From: an uncultured Ruminiclostridium sp.
GTDB lineage: Bacteria; Bacillota; Clostridia; Oscillospirales; Ruminococcaceae
DNA length: 60,592 nt
Direction: 5' to 3'
NCBI GenBank assembly: GCA_934490165.1
Contig: CAKSTB010000018.1
Span: 1-60,592, forward strand
The position numbers were made by a program, and so were the translations under genes. The notes beneath the pieces were generated by a model. It saw nothing but the letters and a program-made list of their open reading frames with translations. It was not told the origin of the DNA and made no database searches. Shown piece after piece: positions 44,129-52,930 of the stretch (positions are counted from its first letter, which is position 1; every line of letters starts with the position of its first letter).

Positions 44129-45613
44129 TCAGGTATCGGCATCTCTTGATATATTCAGTAACAATCCGACTTCCGCAAGCTGTGTTATAAGTGCTGTACG
44201 TCCGTAGCTGAAGAACGGGAGCGAAATACCGGTATTCGGTATCGCATTGCACGCAACGGCGATATTCAGTATCGCCTGTAGTCCTATCTGCAGCGTTATT
44301 CCGAGCGCCATCAGCGAGCCGAATTTATCCTTTGCTCTGCCTGCTATTATAAAGCCTCTTACTTCAAACAGTACAAACAGCAGTATTACCGTCATACCAC
44401 CGAAGAAGCCGAGCTCTTCGCATATTATTGAGAATACAAAGTCATTCTGGCTCTCGGGTAGGTAGTAATATTTCTGTCTTGAGTTTCCGAGCCCCAGTCC
44501 GAACCAGCCGCCCGAGCCTATAGTTATCAGCGACTGCGAGGTCTGATAGGTGGTATCGCCCGCATCCGAGAAGGGGTGAAGCCAGCTTGTTATACGGTCG
44601 GTCAGGTACTCCCACTTGAACACATATACAAGCGCTATAAATCCGACAACCGCAACAAGCACAAGCACTATAAGTCCGCCCTTGTTTGAGCCGCCGACAA
44701 ACATCATCACAAATGCGATGGCAAGAATGATAAGCATTGCCGAAACGTGACGCTGAGCCATACACAGTGCCGCCGCGAAAAACGCTATAAACGCCTGTTT
44801 ACCGAAGCCGTACCACAGTCTGTTACGATACTCGTAGCTGTTCTGAAGCATATAGGCAAGCAGTATTATCATACCTATCTTGAAAAGCTCCGACGGCTGG
44901 AACTGTATACCGCCGATAGTTATCCATCTTCTTGCGTCGTTTACCGCATCACCGACAAATACGACTGCAACCATCAGCATAACGCAGAACAGGAAGAACA
45001 GTATCGCTATATTCATTCCTTTTCCGTTTTCGGGCTTCATTTTATCGGTTTTGAAAAACGTCTTTATCGGGCGTACAAGCCAGTGATAGTCAAACGATGA
45101 GCATACTATCATTGCGATAAATCCGATTATCGCCGCAACAAGCTGTCTTTCGGCATACGCAAAGCTGTTGCCCTCTTCCTTAAGAGCATAGGCGTAGCTT
45201 GCCGAGGACATCATTATTATACCCATTACGAGCAGTATAAGCGTAACGGTAAAAAGCGGCATATCAAACTTTCCGCGCTTTTTATGTGAAACGCACTCCA
45301 TATAAGGAGGTACTATCTGTACTTTCGGATATTTTCTGCGGAACTTTACCATAAAGCTCTCGCGTTTTGAACCGCCGCTGTGTTTTTCGGGCTCGTTATG
45401 CACGCTTTCGTATTCAACGGGCTCGCGCTTCGGTGGTTTAAGCTCTATCCTCTGTGCTCTGTGCTTTGCCGAGGGGACTTTCTTTTTACTTCCGTTGTTT
45501 ACCTGCGGAACGTCACGAAGCTTGTCAACATGACGTCTGCCGTCCGTGTCGCGGATATTCTGTTCGTACATTGCTTTTCGCTGTTCATAGCTGAGTCCGT
45601 TTTTCTCCGACAC
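44129..45613 (-). CDS. ftsW: SEDS lipid II polymerase FtsW
   Basis: A 494-residue SEDS-family glycosyltransferase with about ten membrane helices. Conserved parts include MSSASYAYAL near the first helices, FQPSELFKIGMIILLAY in the core, and the C-terminal NTGISLPFFSYGRTALI. About 120 basic residues precede the first helix, much longer than in most FtsW proteins. Start GTG with AAAGGGGG upstream. SpoVE is the alternative name for the sporulation paralogue; with an SpoVD-type partner in the operon, either label could be used. Confidence 0.93.
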   Translation of the reverse strand: MSEKNGLSYEQRKAMYEQNIRDTDGRRHVDKLRDVPQVNNGSKKKVPSAKHRAQRIELKPPKREPVEYESVHNEPEKHSGGSKRESFMVKFRRKYPKVQIVPPYMECVSHKKRGKFDMPLFTVTLILLVMGIIMMSSASYAYALKEEGNSFAYAERQLVAAIIGFIAMIVCSSFDYHWLVRPIKTFFKTDKMKPENGKGMNIAILFFLFCVMLMVAVVFVGDAVNDARRWITIGGIQFQPSELFKIGMIILLAYMLQNSYEYRNRLWYGFGKQAFIAFFAAALCMAQRHVSAMLIILAIAFVMMFVGGSNKGGLIVLVLVAVVGFIALVYVFKWEYLTDRITSWLHPFSDAGDTTYQTSQSLITIGSGGWFGLGLGNSRQKYYYLPESQNDFVFSIICEELGFFGGMTVILLFVLFEVRGFIIAGRAKDKFGSLMALGITLQIGLQAILNIAVACNAIPNTGISLPFFSYGRTALITQLAEVGLLLNISRDADT

Positions 45614-45642
45614 GAATGATCCCCCTTTCGTTTTTATTTATC

Positions 45643-46659
45643 TCAGTTTCCGAAATACTGAAGAAGTATTCCGACACTGCACGCAAGAAGCTCAAGCAGT
45701 GAGAATACGGCAACTATCTTGCCCTCTTTCCAACCCCTTATCTCAAAGCTGTGATGTATGGGGGTCATCTTGAAAAGGCGCTTGCCGTGAGTTATCTTGA
45801 AATATGTCATCTGTATCAGTACCGAGAGCGCCTCCCAGATATATACCGCACAGCATACTACCATTACAAATTCAGTGCCTGTACCTATTCCGACTGCGGT
45901 AACGATACCGCCGAGGAACATCGAGCCTGTATCGCCCATCATAACCTTTGCGGGGTGTAAATTCCAAACCATAAAGCCAAGACAGCCCGCGCCTGCCGCC
46001 GCCGAAACAAGTCCCATCTCGTTCATACCGAGAAGCGAGCAAATTAAGACATAAGCCGCGCAGTAAACAAGCGTTACCGATGAACACAGTCCGTCTACGC
46101 CGTCTGTCAGGTTTACCGCATTGACAAGGTAGATTATACCCAGTCCCATTACGATATAATAAAATATTCCGAAGTCTATCTGACCTAAGAACGGGAATGT
46201 TATTACCGTGGAAGTATCACCCGCAATGATATGAGAGGTGAAGAACGCGGCGATAATAAGCACCTGCATTATTATCTTCTGCATGGGCTTAAGGCCCTCG
46301 TTCTGCTTTTTCTTCACCTTGATAAGATCGTCAACAAAGCCGACAAATCCGAACAGCAGAGCCATAATAACGGCGGATATCGCCTTTGCAAGCTTCTGCG
46401 AGCCTACCTCATCCATATTTATATTGCCGCTTGCCCACATTATCGCAAGACCGGCAACAAACGAGATTATAACGCCCGCGATGAACATAACACCGCCCAT
46501 TGTCGGTGTTCCGTTCTTCGACTTGTGCCATGCAGGACCGATATCAAGTATCGTCTGACCGAATTTCAGTCTTTTCAGTGCAGGTATCGCCACAAATCCG
46601 AGCAGTGCGGTTACGCCGAAGCTTATCACTGCGGTTATCACGGTAGCAGGAATATTCAT
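45643..46659 (-). CDS. mraY: Phospho-N-acetylmuramoyl-pentapeptide transferase MraY
   Basis: A 338-residue integral membrane enzyme that forms lipid I from undecaprenyl phosphate and UDP-MurNAc-pentapeptide. About ten helices. Signature motifs KNGTPTMGGVMFI, the FVDDLIKVKKKQNEGL acidic site and NAVNLTDGVDGL are present. The ATG lies 3 bp after the murE stop, so the two are tightly coupled. Normally murF and murD flank this gene; both are missing here. Confidence 0.96.
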   Translation of the reverse strand: MNIPATVITAVISFGVTALLGFVAIPALKRLKFGQTILDIGPAWHKSKNGTPTMGGVMFIAGVIISFVAGLAIMWASGNINMDEVGSQKLAKAISAVIMALLFGFVGFVDDLIKVKKKQNEGLKPMQKIIMQVLIIAAFFTSHIIAGDTSTVITFPFLGQIDFGIFYYIVMGLGIIYLVNAVNLTDGVDGLCSSVTLVYCAAYVLICSLLGMNEMGLVSAAAGAGCLGFMVWNLHPAKVMMGDTGSMFLGGIVTAVGIGTGTEFVMVVCCAVYIWEALSVLIQMTYFKITHGKRLFKMTPIHHSFEIRGWKEGKIVAVFSLLELLACSVGILLQYFGN

Positions 46660-46662
46660 ATA

Positions 46663-48111
46663 TCAGTTTCCTTTCCTCTTCATTATATCTTTTACTATGT
46701 CCTTTTCACTAAACGGCAGATATTCATCGCCGATTATCTGATAGGTTTCGTGACCCTTGCCGCACAGCGCGATCACATCGTCCTTGCCGGCGATATCAAG
46801 CGCGTACTTGATAGCTTCATATCTGTCGGCAATACACCTGCAAGGCTTTGCACCTGTAGTGCCCGAAAATACCGACTTTATTATATCATCGGGGTTTTCG
46901 TGTGCCGGATTATCCGATGTTATGACAAGCATATCGGCGTTTTCTTCGGCGGCTTTTCCCATCATCGGGCGCTTTTCTCTGTCCCTGTCGCCTGCCGCAC
47001 CGAACACGCATATAAGCCTGCCCTTTGTTACCCCTTTGAGCGTTGAAAGCACTTTTATAAGTGCGTCATCGGTATGCGCATAATCGGTTATTACGGTAAA
47101 ATCGCCGCGGTACACGACATTCATTCTGCCGTCAACGCCGCCAAGCGTTGCAAGCGCCTTTGCACACTCGGTCATATCGTAACCGAGCGCCGTTACCATA
47201 GCTATTGCGCATAAGGCATTCTGTACATTATAAAGCCCCGCCATAGGTATATCAACACGGCAGGCTCTGTGCTCACGCTCATTGACTATCATAAATGACG
47301 AGCCGTGCGCGTTCATTTTTATAAACCCGGCATATATATCCGCCTTGCCGTTTACACTGTAGGTCACCGCAATGTCGGAAAATTCATCGGCAAGCCGTTT
47401 GCCGTATTCATCATCAATATTTATTACCGCAGTTTTGCACATCGTGAACACACGGCGCTTTGCCTGAAAGTAGTTTTCCATTGTGCCGTGATAATCAAGA
47501 TGATCGCGCGTCAGATTTGTAAATCCCGCAACAGCCACATTTTCATCGCCTATGCGGTACTGGTCGAGCGCCTGTGAACTTGCCTCCATAACGCAGTAAT
47601 CAGCGCCGTTATCAGCCATTTCTTTAAACCACTCATACAGCACCGTAGCTCTCGGTACTGTCGGAGTTCCGTGCTGTGAGGGTTTGAGCTCACCCGAGCA
47701 GGTGTCATTTCCCGCCGTGCCGATACAGCCGCATTTCTTGCCGAGAACATTGAGTATGTGTTTTACAAAGTGCGCGGTTGTGGTCTTGCCGTTAGTTCCC
47801 GTGACGGCAAGCAGTCCGAACTTTTTTGTCGGTTCGCCGTAAAAGCGCGAAAGCATATCTGCAAGCTCAAGTCTTGTGTTTTTAACTATGACCTGACGTT
47901 CACAGCCTGTATCGTGTTCGGCAACGATCAACTGAGCGCCGCTGTCGAGCATTTTCTGCGCTGCGCTGTGACCGTCAAAGTTTGCTCCTTTTATGCAGAC
48001 AAATATACTGCCTTTGGTGACCTCCCGCGTATTGTCGGTAACGCCTGTGACTTCTGCGTTTTCTATACCCGCGGTTTCAGCCGCCGGGCAGATATCATAC
48101 AGTTTGATAAT
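46663..48111 (-). CDS. murE: UDP-MurNAc-tripeptide synthetase MurE, apparent non-AUG start
   Basis: Cytoplasmic Mur ligase that adds the third residue to UDP-MurNAc-L-Ala-D-Glu. ATP loop GTNGKTTTAHF is present. The first ATG (47952) would give 429 residues and cut off the family's N-terminal domain. The frame stays open upstream to the spoVD stop, and its translation, from YDICPAAE through GVTDNTREV and FVCIKGANFDGH, matches that domain. Between 47953 and 48111 there is no ATG, GTG or TTG in frame; AGGAG lies just before ATT (48111) and ATC (48108), giving about 482 residues. At the amino-acid pocket it reads DNPAHENP instead of the DNPR of diaminopimelate-adding enzymes. Confidence 0.88.
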   Translation of the reverse strand: MIKLYDICPAAETAGIENAEVTGVTDNTREVTKGSIFVCIKGANFDGHSAAQKMLDSGAQLIVAEHDTGCERQVIVKNTRLELADMLSRFYGEPTKKFGLLAVTGTNGKTTTAHFVKHILNVLGKKCGCIGTAGNDTCSGELKPSQHGTPTVPRATVLYEWFKEMADNGADYCVMEASSQALDQYRIGDENVAVAGFTNLTRDHLDYHGTMENYFQAKRRVFTMCKTAVINIDDEYGKRLADEFSDIAVTYSVNGKADIYAGFIKMNAHGSSFMIVNEREHRACRVDIPMAGLYNVQNALCAIAMVTALGYDMTECAKALATLGGVDGRMNVVYRGDFTVITDYAHTDDALIKVLSTLKGVTKGRLICVFGAAGDRDREKRPMMGKAAEENADMLVITSDNPAHENPDDIIKSVFSGTTGAKPCRCIADRYEAIKYALDIAGKDDVIALCGKGHETYQIIGDEYLPFSEKDIVKDIMKRKGN

Positions 48112-48122
48112 ACCCTCTCCTA

Positions 48123-50378
48123 TCAGCCTGTTTCATTATTGACAAGGAAGTTGACTTCTATTACAGTACCTCTGTATACGGACAGTCCCGAGTTTATGCT
48201 CTGGCTTACAGCCTTTGCTTCACTGCCGGTTGCCGCTCCGCTTATGCTGATGTTAAGTCCCGCATCGCTGAGTGCCTTATTTGCTTCCTCTACTGTCATA
48301 CCGATAACGTTCGGTACAGTTGACATTCTGTAATCCGACAGCGGGATATCGCCCATATAGAGCATTACAGTACTGCCGTTCGGCATTACCGTGCCGGCTG
48401 ACGGAACCTGACCGGTTACTTCCGTGCCATCCGTACTGCCGATGTACTCAGCCTTAAGTCCTGCGGCTGTAAGCTGAGCCTCTGCACGGATACTGTTATA
48501 TCCGCCTACCCACGGAACTGTTACGTCCTGCTGAGCAAGCTCATCTGCCGTGTACTGCGGATAGATGCCCATATATTCAAGACCTTCCTTGAACACAGCG
48601 GATACAACGGGTGCGGCGATCGCACTGCCGTAAATGTAACCCGATGTCGGCTCATCGCATACAACAAGCATTACATATTCGGGGTCGTCTATAGGAACTA
48701 TCGCACAGAATGTAGCGACATATCTGAGCTCGGGAGTTTTTCCGCTGTTGTAGTCATCTATCTTTTCCGATGTACCGCTCTTGCCGCCGATACGGTAGCC
48801 GCTCATATAAGCGTTGCCGCCGCCGTTAGCCGTTACGACATCTTCAAGTATCTGACGCATTGTAGCGCTTGTTTCTTCGCTTATTACCTGACGTTTTACA
48901 ACTGTCTGAGCCGACTTTACAACGTTACCCTCGCCGTCGATTATCTTGTCAACGACATAAGGAGTAACAAGCTTGCCGCCGTTTACGACAGCCGCCGCCG
49001 CTGTAACCATCTGTATGGGAGTGACCTTTGTTGTCTGACCGAAAGCCGAGCTTGAAAGCTCAACTATGCCCATATCAGACTCTTTTACATAAAGCGAATC
49101 AGCTTCGCCCGGCAGGTCGATACCTGTCTTTTCGGTAAAACCGAATGCTTCAAAATATCTGCTGAACTTCTCAACTCCGAGGAGCTGTCCTATCTTGATG
49201 AATGCGGGGTTACACGAGCGGATCATAGCCTCGGTAAGAGTTGACACACCGTGACCGCCTACGTTCCAGCAACGTATCTTTGTGCCTGCAACATCTGCAA
49301 TGCCGGAGCACTCAAATGTACTGTCAAGCGATACTGCTTCTTCTTCAAGTGCCGACGCGCAGGTGAACATCTTGAATACCGATCCCGGGATATAAAGCTC
49401 GCTTACAGCCTTGTTCTGCCACTGCTTGCCCCATATATCCTGTTTTGCTTTAAGTATTTCTTCCTCGGTCTTCTTGTCCGCCGACATCTGAGCCAGCGTC
49501 AGTCTGTCGTTTTCAAAATAGACATATGACGGATCGTTCGGATCAAATCCGGGTGCTGTAGCCATCGCCACGATAGCACCTGTTTTCGCATTCATAATAA
49601 TGCCTGTACTGCGGTTAGCAAGCTTGTGCTGTGAAACGGTTATCTCAAGGTTCTTTTCGAGATAATACTGTAATGTTTCATCGATTGTCAGTACAAGGCT
49701 GTTGCCGTCCTTTGCCGCAAAGCGCGATGAATAATCATACGGCATTGCATCGCCGTCTGCATCGGTAGTGGATACCACTCTGCCGTCAACTCCCTTTAAG
49801 TACGAGTTGTAATAGGCTTCAAGTCCGTAACCCTCTTCATTCTCGTTTATAAATCCGAGAACGCTCGCCGCAAGCGTGCCGTTGGGGTAGCTTCTCTCGC
49901 TGTTTTCGACAGAATATACCGATACGTTCTTAAGGTCGTTTTTCAGAATAAACTTGTTTATCTTCTCGACTGTATCGCGGTCGACCTTTTTCTTTGCCAC
50001 ATAGTAGCGGCTCTCGGTATCCTCGCACGCCTTGAGCAGTGTTTCATACTTTACGTCAAGTATATCACTGAGCCCCTTGCATATAAACTCGCGGTTCTGC
50101 GGTTCGTACTCCTCGATATCGCCGGGGGATATTATAATATCCCACACCGTGGTGCTCTGTGCAAGAACCTTATTGTTGCGGTCATATATAGTTCCGCGTT
50201 TTGCCTTGATAGTAAAGCTGCTCTGCTGCTGATCGTTCGCCATTGCAGACATTTCCTTGCTGTTGACTACCGAGGCGTTGAACAGAGTTATACTTACATA
50301 GCCTGTAAGGAAAACGCACATTGCGACTATTACAACGATAATGCGTATTCTCATGCTCCGTGTGGTCTTTACGTTCAT
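48123..50378 (-). CDS. Class B penicillin-binding protein (SpoVD/FtsI type) with PASTA domains
   Basis: A 751-residue septal transpeptidase. One membrane helix at about 11-33, a dimerisation domain, then the transpeptidase: SVFK with Ser333 and Lys336, SCN at 388-390 and KSGTS at 533-537. Two C-terminal PASTA-like domains follow (from about 620 and 685), as in SpoVD, PBP2x and PBP1 of Bacillus. Position between ftsL and murE is that of ftsI (pbpB or spoVD). ATG with AAAGGAG. Whether it serves division, sporulation or both cannot be read. Confidence 0.93.
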   Translation of the reverse strand: MNVKTTRSMRIRIIVVIVAMCVFLTGYVSITLFNASVVNSKEMSAMANDQQQSSFTIKAKRGTIYDRNNKVLAQSTTVWDIIISPGDIEEYEPQNREFICKGLSDILDVKYETLLKACEDTESRYYVAKKKVDRDTVEKINKFILKNDLKNVSVYSVENSERSYPNGTLAASVLGFINENEEGYGLEAYYNSYLKGVDGRVVSTTDADGDAMPYDYSSRFAAKDGNSLVLTIDETLQYYLEKNLEITVSQHKLANRSTGIIMNAKTGAIVAMATAPGFDPNDPSYVYFENDRLTLAQMSADKKTEEEILKAKQDIWGKQWQNKAVSELYIPGSVFKMFTCASALEEEAVSLDSTFECSGIADVAGTKIRCWNVGGHGVSTLTEAMIRSCNPAFIKIGQLLGVEKFSRYFEAFGFTEKTGIDLPGEADSLYVKESDMGIVELSSSAFGQTTKVTPIQMVTAAAAVVNGGKLVTPYVVDKIIDGEGNVVKSAQTVVKRQVISEETSATMRQILEDVVTANGGGNAYMSGYRIGGKSGTSEKIDDYNSGKTPELRYVATFCAIVPIDDPEYVMLVVCDEPTSGYIYGSAIAAPVVSAVFKEGLEYMGIYPQYTADELAQQDVTVPWVGGYNSIRAEAQLTAAGLKAEYIGSTDGTEVTGQVPSAGTVMPNGSTVMLYMGDIPLSDYRMSTVPNVIGMTVEEANKALSDAGLNISISGAATGSEAKAVSQSINSGLSVYRGTVIEVNFLVNNETG

Positions 50379-50502
50379 CGGCTGCTCCTTTGCTGTAAGT
50401 AGATGATGCCAAAAATAACTTTCGATAAAAAAGCATTATCCTTTCCTCGTAAACACAGCCGTATCAACGTGGAAAGGAGCCCTGCTTGTTCATTTATATG
50501 TC

Positions 50503-51000
50503 CTAAAATCCGAGATATTCTAATATACCGTTAAACCAGTCCTGAATATCCACAAATATATTGTCGCCGCCTTTTTCCGCGGTTTCTGTCATAGTGCCTG
50601 TGTTCATCTCAACATATCTTTCCTGAGATGCGTTTATCTTCTGCATACCGAGCTCACTCACCGCATACTGCTCTACATTGTCGAGCGATACCGAACCGCT
50701 GAGCTGATTGTTAAGTGCAGTGTTTATGTTCTGTGCACTCTGTAATGCCTGAGTTTCATTGCTTATTCTGAGGTTTACCTCGCTGAGTGTAGCCTTGCTG
50801 TAAAGAAACATAATAAACACAGTAAGCGTAACAGCCGCGATAACTACCAGTGCAACAGGCTTGCCTGCCTTAGCGACAGACGATGTTGCTACTTTAAGCT
50901 CCGGCTTTTTCTCGGGAGTATTATGTTCTTTTCTTTTAGCAGATGTATCAAACAGCGACAAGTCATAAGCCGCGCTTGTTCTGTTGTGTGGTGTTGTCAT
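50503..51000 (-). CDS. ftsL: FtsL-like septum formation protein
   Basis: A 165-residue bitopic protein recognised from layout and position between rsmH and the PBP gene. A basic cytoplasmic segment (1-48) leads to one helix (about 49-68, VALVVIAAVTLTVFIMFLY) and a leucine-zipper-like coiled coil (70-105). Then comes YAVSELGMQKINASQERYV, the typical end of FtsL-type proteins, and an acidic tail. It should bridge FtsQ/DivIB and the PBP-FtsW pair. The cytoplasmic part is longer than usual. Confidence 0.85.
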   Translation of the reverse strand: MTTPHNRTSAAYDLSLFDTSAKRKEHNTPEKKPELKVATSSVAKAGKPVALVVIAAVTLTVFIMFLYSKATLSEVNLRISNETQALQSAQNINTALNNQLSGSVSLDNVEQYAVSELGMQKINASQERYVEMNTGTMTETAEKGGDNIFVDIQDWFNGILEYLGF

Positions 51001-51015
51001 TATGTTATCCCCCTT

Positions 51016-51942
51016 TTATAGTTTTTCTATGACTCTGAGCTTCGCACTTCTTGAACGATTGTTCATTTCAAGCTCCCCGTTTCCCGCTGTTACGGGTTTT
51101 CTGTATACAAGCTTGCCTCTCGGCTTTTTTCCGCACACGCATACAGGAAAATCCGGCGGACAGGTGCAACCCGTGCAATAATCTCTGAACGTGTTTTTTA
51201 CTATCCTGTCTTCAATAGAGTGGAACGTGATGATCGCCAGTCTTCCGCCTGCCGAAAGCCTTTCAAACGCCTCTGACATACCTTTGCGCAGTTCATCAAG
51301 CTCACCGTTTACTTCTATTCTTATCGCCTGAAAGGTCTTTTTGCACGGATTTTTCTCCTTGCGGACCTTAAGCGGTACATTTCTTTTTACTATTTCCGCA
51401 AGCTCAAGAGTCGTCTTTATCGGAGCTTCTTCTCTTGCTCTCAATATTCCGCCAACTATGCCGTGAGCAAATTTTTCCTCACCATACTCAAAAAGAATCT
51501 TTTCGAGCTGTTCCTTGCTGTATTCATTCACCACGTCATAAGCGCTTAGCCCGCTCTTGCTCATACGCATATCAAGCGGTGCGTCCTCGTGGTATGAAAA
51601 TCCTCTTTCGGCTGTGTCAAGCTGATACGATGATACGCCGAGATCCATCAGCACTCCGTCGACCCTTTCTACCCCAAGCTCGTCAAGACTTTCATCAAAT
51701 GTCGAAAACTTGCGGTTGATAAGCGTATGCGGATATTCTTTCAGCTTTTCGTCTGCCGCCTTTATCGCATCGGGATCGCGGTCAAAGCCTATAAGTCTGC
51801 CGCTTGTCAGGCGCTTTGCTATCTCAGAGGAATGTCCCGCAAAGCCTGTGGTGCAATCTACATATATGCCGTCCGGCTTTATGTTCAGCGCTTCTATGGT
51901 TTCGCTCAGTAAAACGGGTATGTGAACAGGTTTTTCGCTCAT
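51016..51942 (-). CDS. rsmH: 16S rRNA (cytosine1402-N4)-methyltransferase RsmH
   Basis: A 308-residue SAM-dependent enzyme (MraW) that methylates the ribosomal P site. HIPVLLSETIEAL at the start, DCTTGFAGHS as motif I, DLGVSSYQLD, and RLAIITFHSIEDRIVK are all diagnostic, and the CTCPPDFPVCVCG segment near the end is typical. ATG preceded by GGGAGG. Standard second gene of the dcw cluster, 12 bp after mraZ. Confidence 0.97.
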   Translation of the reverse strand: MSEKPVHIPVLLSETIEALNIKPDGIYVDCTTGFAGHSSEIAKRLTSGRLIGFDRDPDAIKAADEKLKEYPHTLINRKFSTFDESLDELGVERVDGVLMDLGVSSYQLDTAERGFSYHEDAPLDMRMSKSGLSAYDVVNEYSKEQLEKILFEYGEEKFAHGIVGGILRAREEAPIKTTLELAEIVKRNVPLKVRKEKNPCKKTFQAIRIEVNGELDELRKGMSEAFERLSAGGRLAIITFHSIEDRIVKNTFRDYCTGCTCPPDFPVCVCGKKPRGKLVYRKPVTAGNGELEMNNRSRSAKLRVIEKL

Positions 51943-51954
51943 ATTTCCTCCCGT

Positions 51955-52374
51955 TTATATTCCGAGCTCTAAAGCAAGCTCTGTCAGATCTTCATTGTTT
52001 GTATTCTCGTTGAACTTTATCCATGAAGCCTTGTCCCATATTTCCGCCGTACCCTCAAGTCCTACTACAACTACATCGGACGTAAGCGTGGCGTACTCTC
52101 TGAGCGGCTGAGGAACAGAAACTCTTCCCTGCTTGTCCGCCGATATCTCATAAGCACTGCCGAATAAAAATCGTTTTATGCTCTGAGTTTTTACCTGCGG
52201 GAGCTCATTTATTCTCTCGACCAGCTTCTGCCAATCCTCTTTTGAGTACACCTTTATGCAGGCTGTACCTATGGTTTTTGCGAGGACAAGGTCGTTTCCC
52301 ATTTCTTCACGGAGTTTCAGCGGTATATTCATTCTGCCTTTAGCATCAAGTGTAGATTTAAATTCGCCTATCAC
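51955..52374 (-). CDS. mraZ: Transcriptional regulator MraZ
   Basis: A 139-residue AbrB-fold protein that forms rings and binds the promoter of its own cluster. Two copies of the SpoVT/AbrB-like motif are visible: STLDAKGRMNIPLKLRE and ISADKQGRVSVPQPLRE. I chose the GTG at 52374 because AAAGGAGGG precedes it and the product then begins with VIGEF, as in the family; the upstream ATG at 52470 lies in the leader. First gene of the cluster. Confidence 0.96.
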   Translation of the reverse strand: MIGEFKSTLDAKGRMNIPLKLREEMGNDLVLAKTIGTACIKVYSKEDWQKLVERINELPQVKTQSIKRFLFGSAYEISADKQGRVSVPQPLREYATLTSDVVVVGLEGTAEIWDKASWIKFNENTNNEDLTELALELGI

Positions 52375-52504
52375 GAGCCTGTCCCTCCTTTCGCAAAAAG
52401 ATACGCCGAATAGGTGCGACCCCGCACATTTTTCAAAAAAGTTGAACTTTAATGAAAAATAAGTGTCCAAAGCCCCACCAAAGTGTCAAAAAGTGTACAT
52501 TTAT

Positions 52505-52533
52505 ATTATACAGCCCACAGCAAAAAAATGCAA
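52505..52533 (-). promoter_or_regulatory. Main promoter of the dcw cluster
   Basis: On the minus strand, TTGCAT (52533-52528), 17 bases, perfect TATAAT (52510-52505). The leader of about 120 nt to mraZ holds two copies of GACACTT flanking GGTGGGGC, which may form part of an MraZ binding site, although the usual TGGGN repeats are not clear. Confidence 0.7.
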
Positions 52534-52602
52534 GTGGAAATTTTATCATTTATTCTGAAAAAGTAGCTAAATACTGTTTTTATATTTAGTATATTTTGCA
52601 CA

Positions 52603-52626
52603 AAAAATAACCCCTCATAGAGGGGC
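52603..52626 (-). terminator. Orphan terminator-like hairpin facing the dcw promoter
   Basis: CCCCTC-ATA-GAGGGG (52611-52625). On the minus strand it is followed by TTATTTTTTG, a good terminator. No annotated gene ends here: the nearest minus-strand gene, folA, stops 750 bp away. It may end an untranslated transcript or insulate the dcw promoter. Confidence 0.6.
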
Positions 52627-52761
52627 TAAATTTAGTACTTATTGTTGATTTTCAACATATTGTGCTGTGTGAATTTAAACACACTACATTTTGGAAAAGT
52701 GGTAAAAATGACATATTGTGAGCGGTTGGGACAATGTATGATATACACAACCGGAAAAAGA

Positions 52762-52808
52762 AAAAGTGAGTTGAAGCGCAAAGGATAGTGCGCTCGGCTC
52801 ACTTTTTT
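52762..52808 (+). terminator. Orphan + strand terminator-like hairpin
   Basis: A 9-bp stem AAAAGTGAG (52762-52770) with CTCACTTTT (52798-52806), an inner GCGC pair, then a T-run. No + strand gene precedes it, which suggests a short untranslated transcript from about 52630-52700. Bases 52809-52930 show nothing recognisable. Confidence 0.55.
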
Positions 52809-52930
52809 GTATGGTTTGCTCCTATTATATTGCTTTAGTAATTAACATTGATAGCAGGCTACCGATAGTTCTGTTTGTCGGATAGCACTTCTCGGGTTCG
52901 CTATTCCATTTGATAACGTTGCTACTATGT

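Noticed and set aside
50182..50436. 84-codon open frame overlapping the start of the PBP gene, with a good ribosome site
   Set aside because: Most of it is out of frame inside the PBP coding region and its composition looks like a shadow. Only the AGGAAAGGATA-ATG start is noteworthy, possibly a leader peptide.
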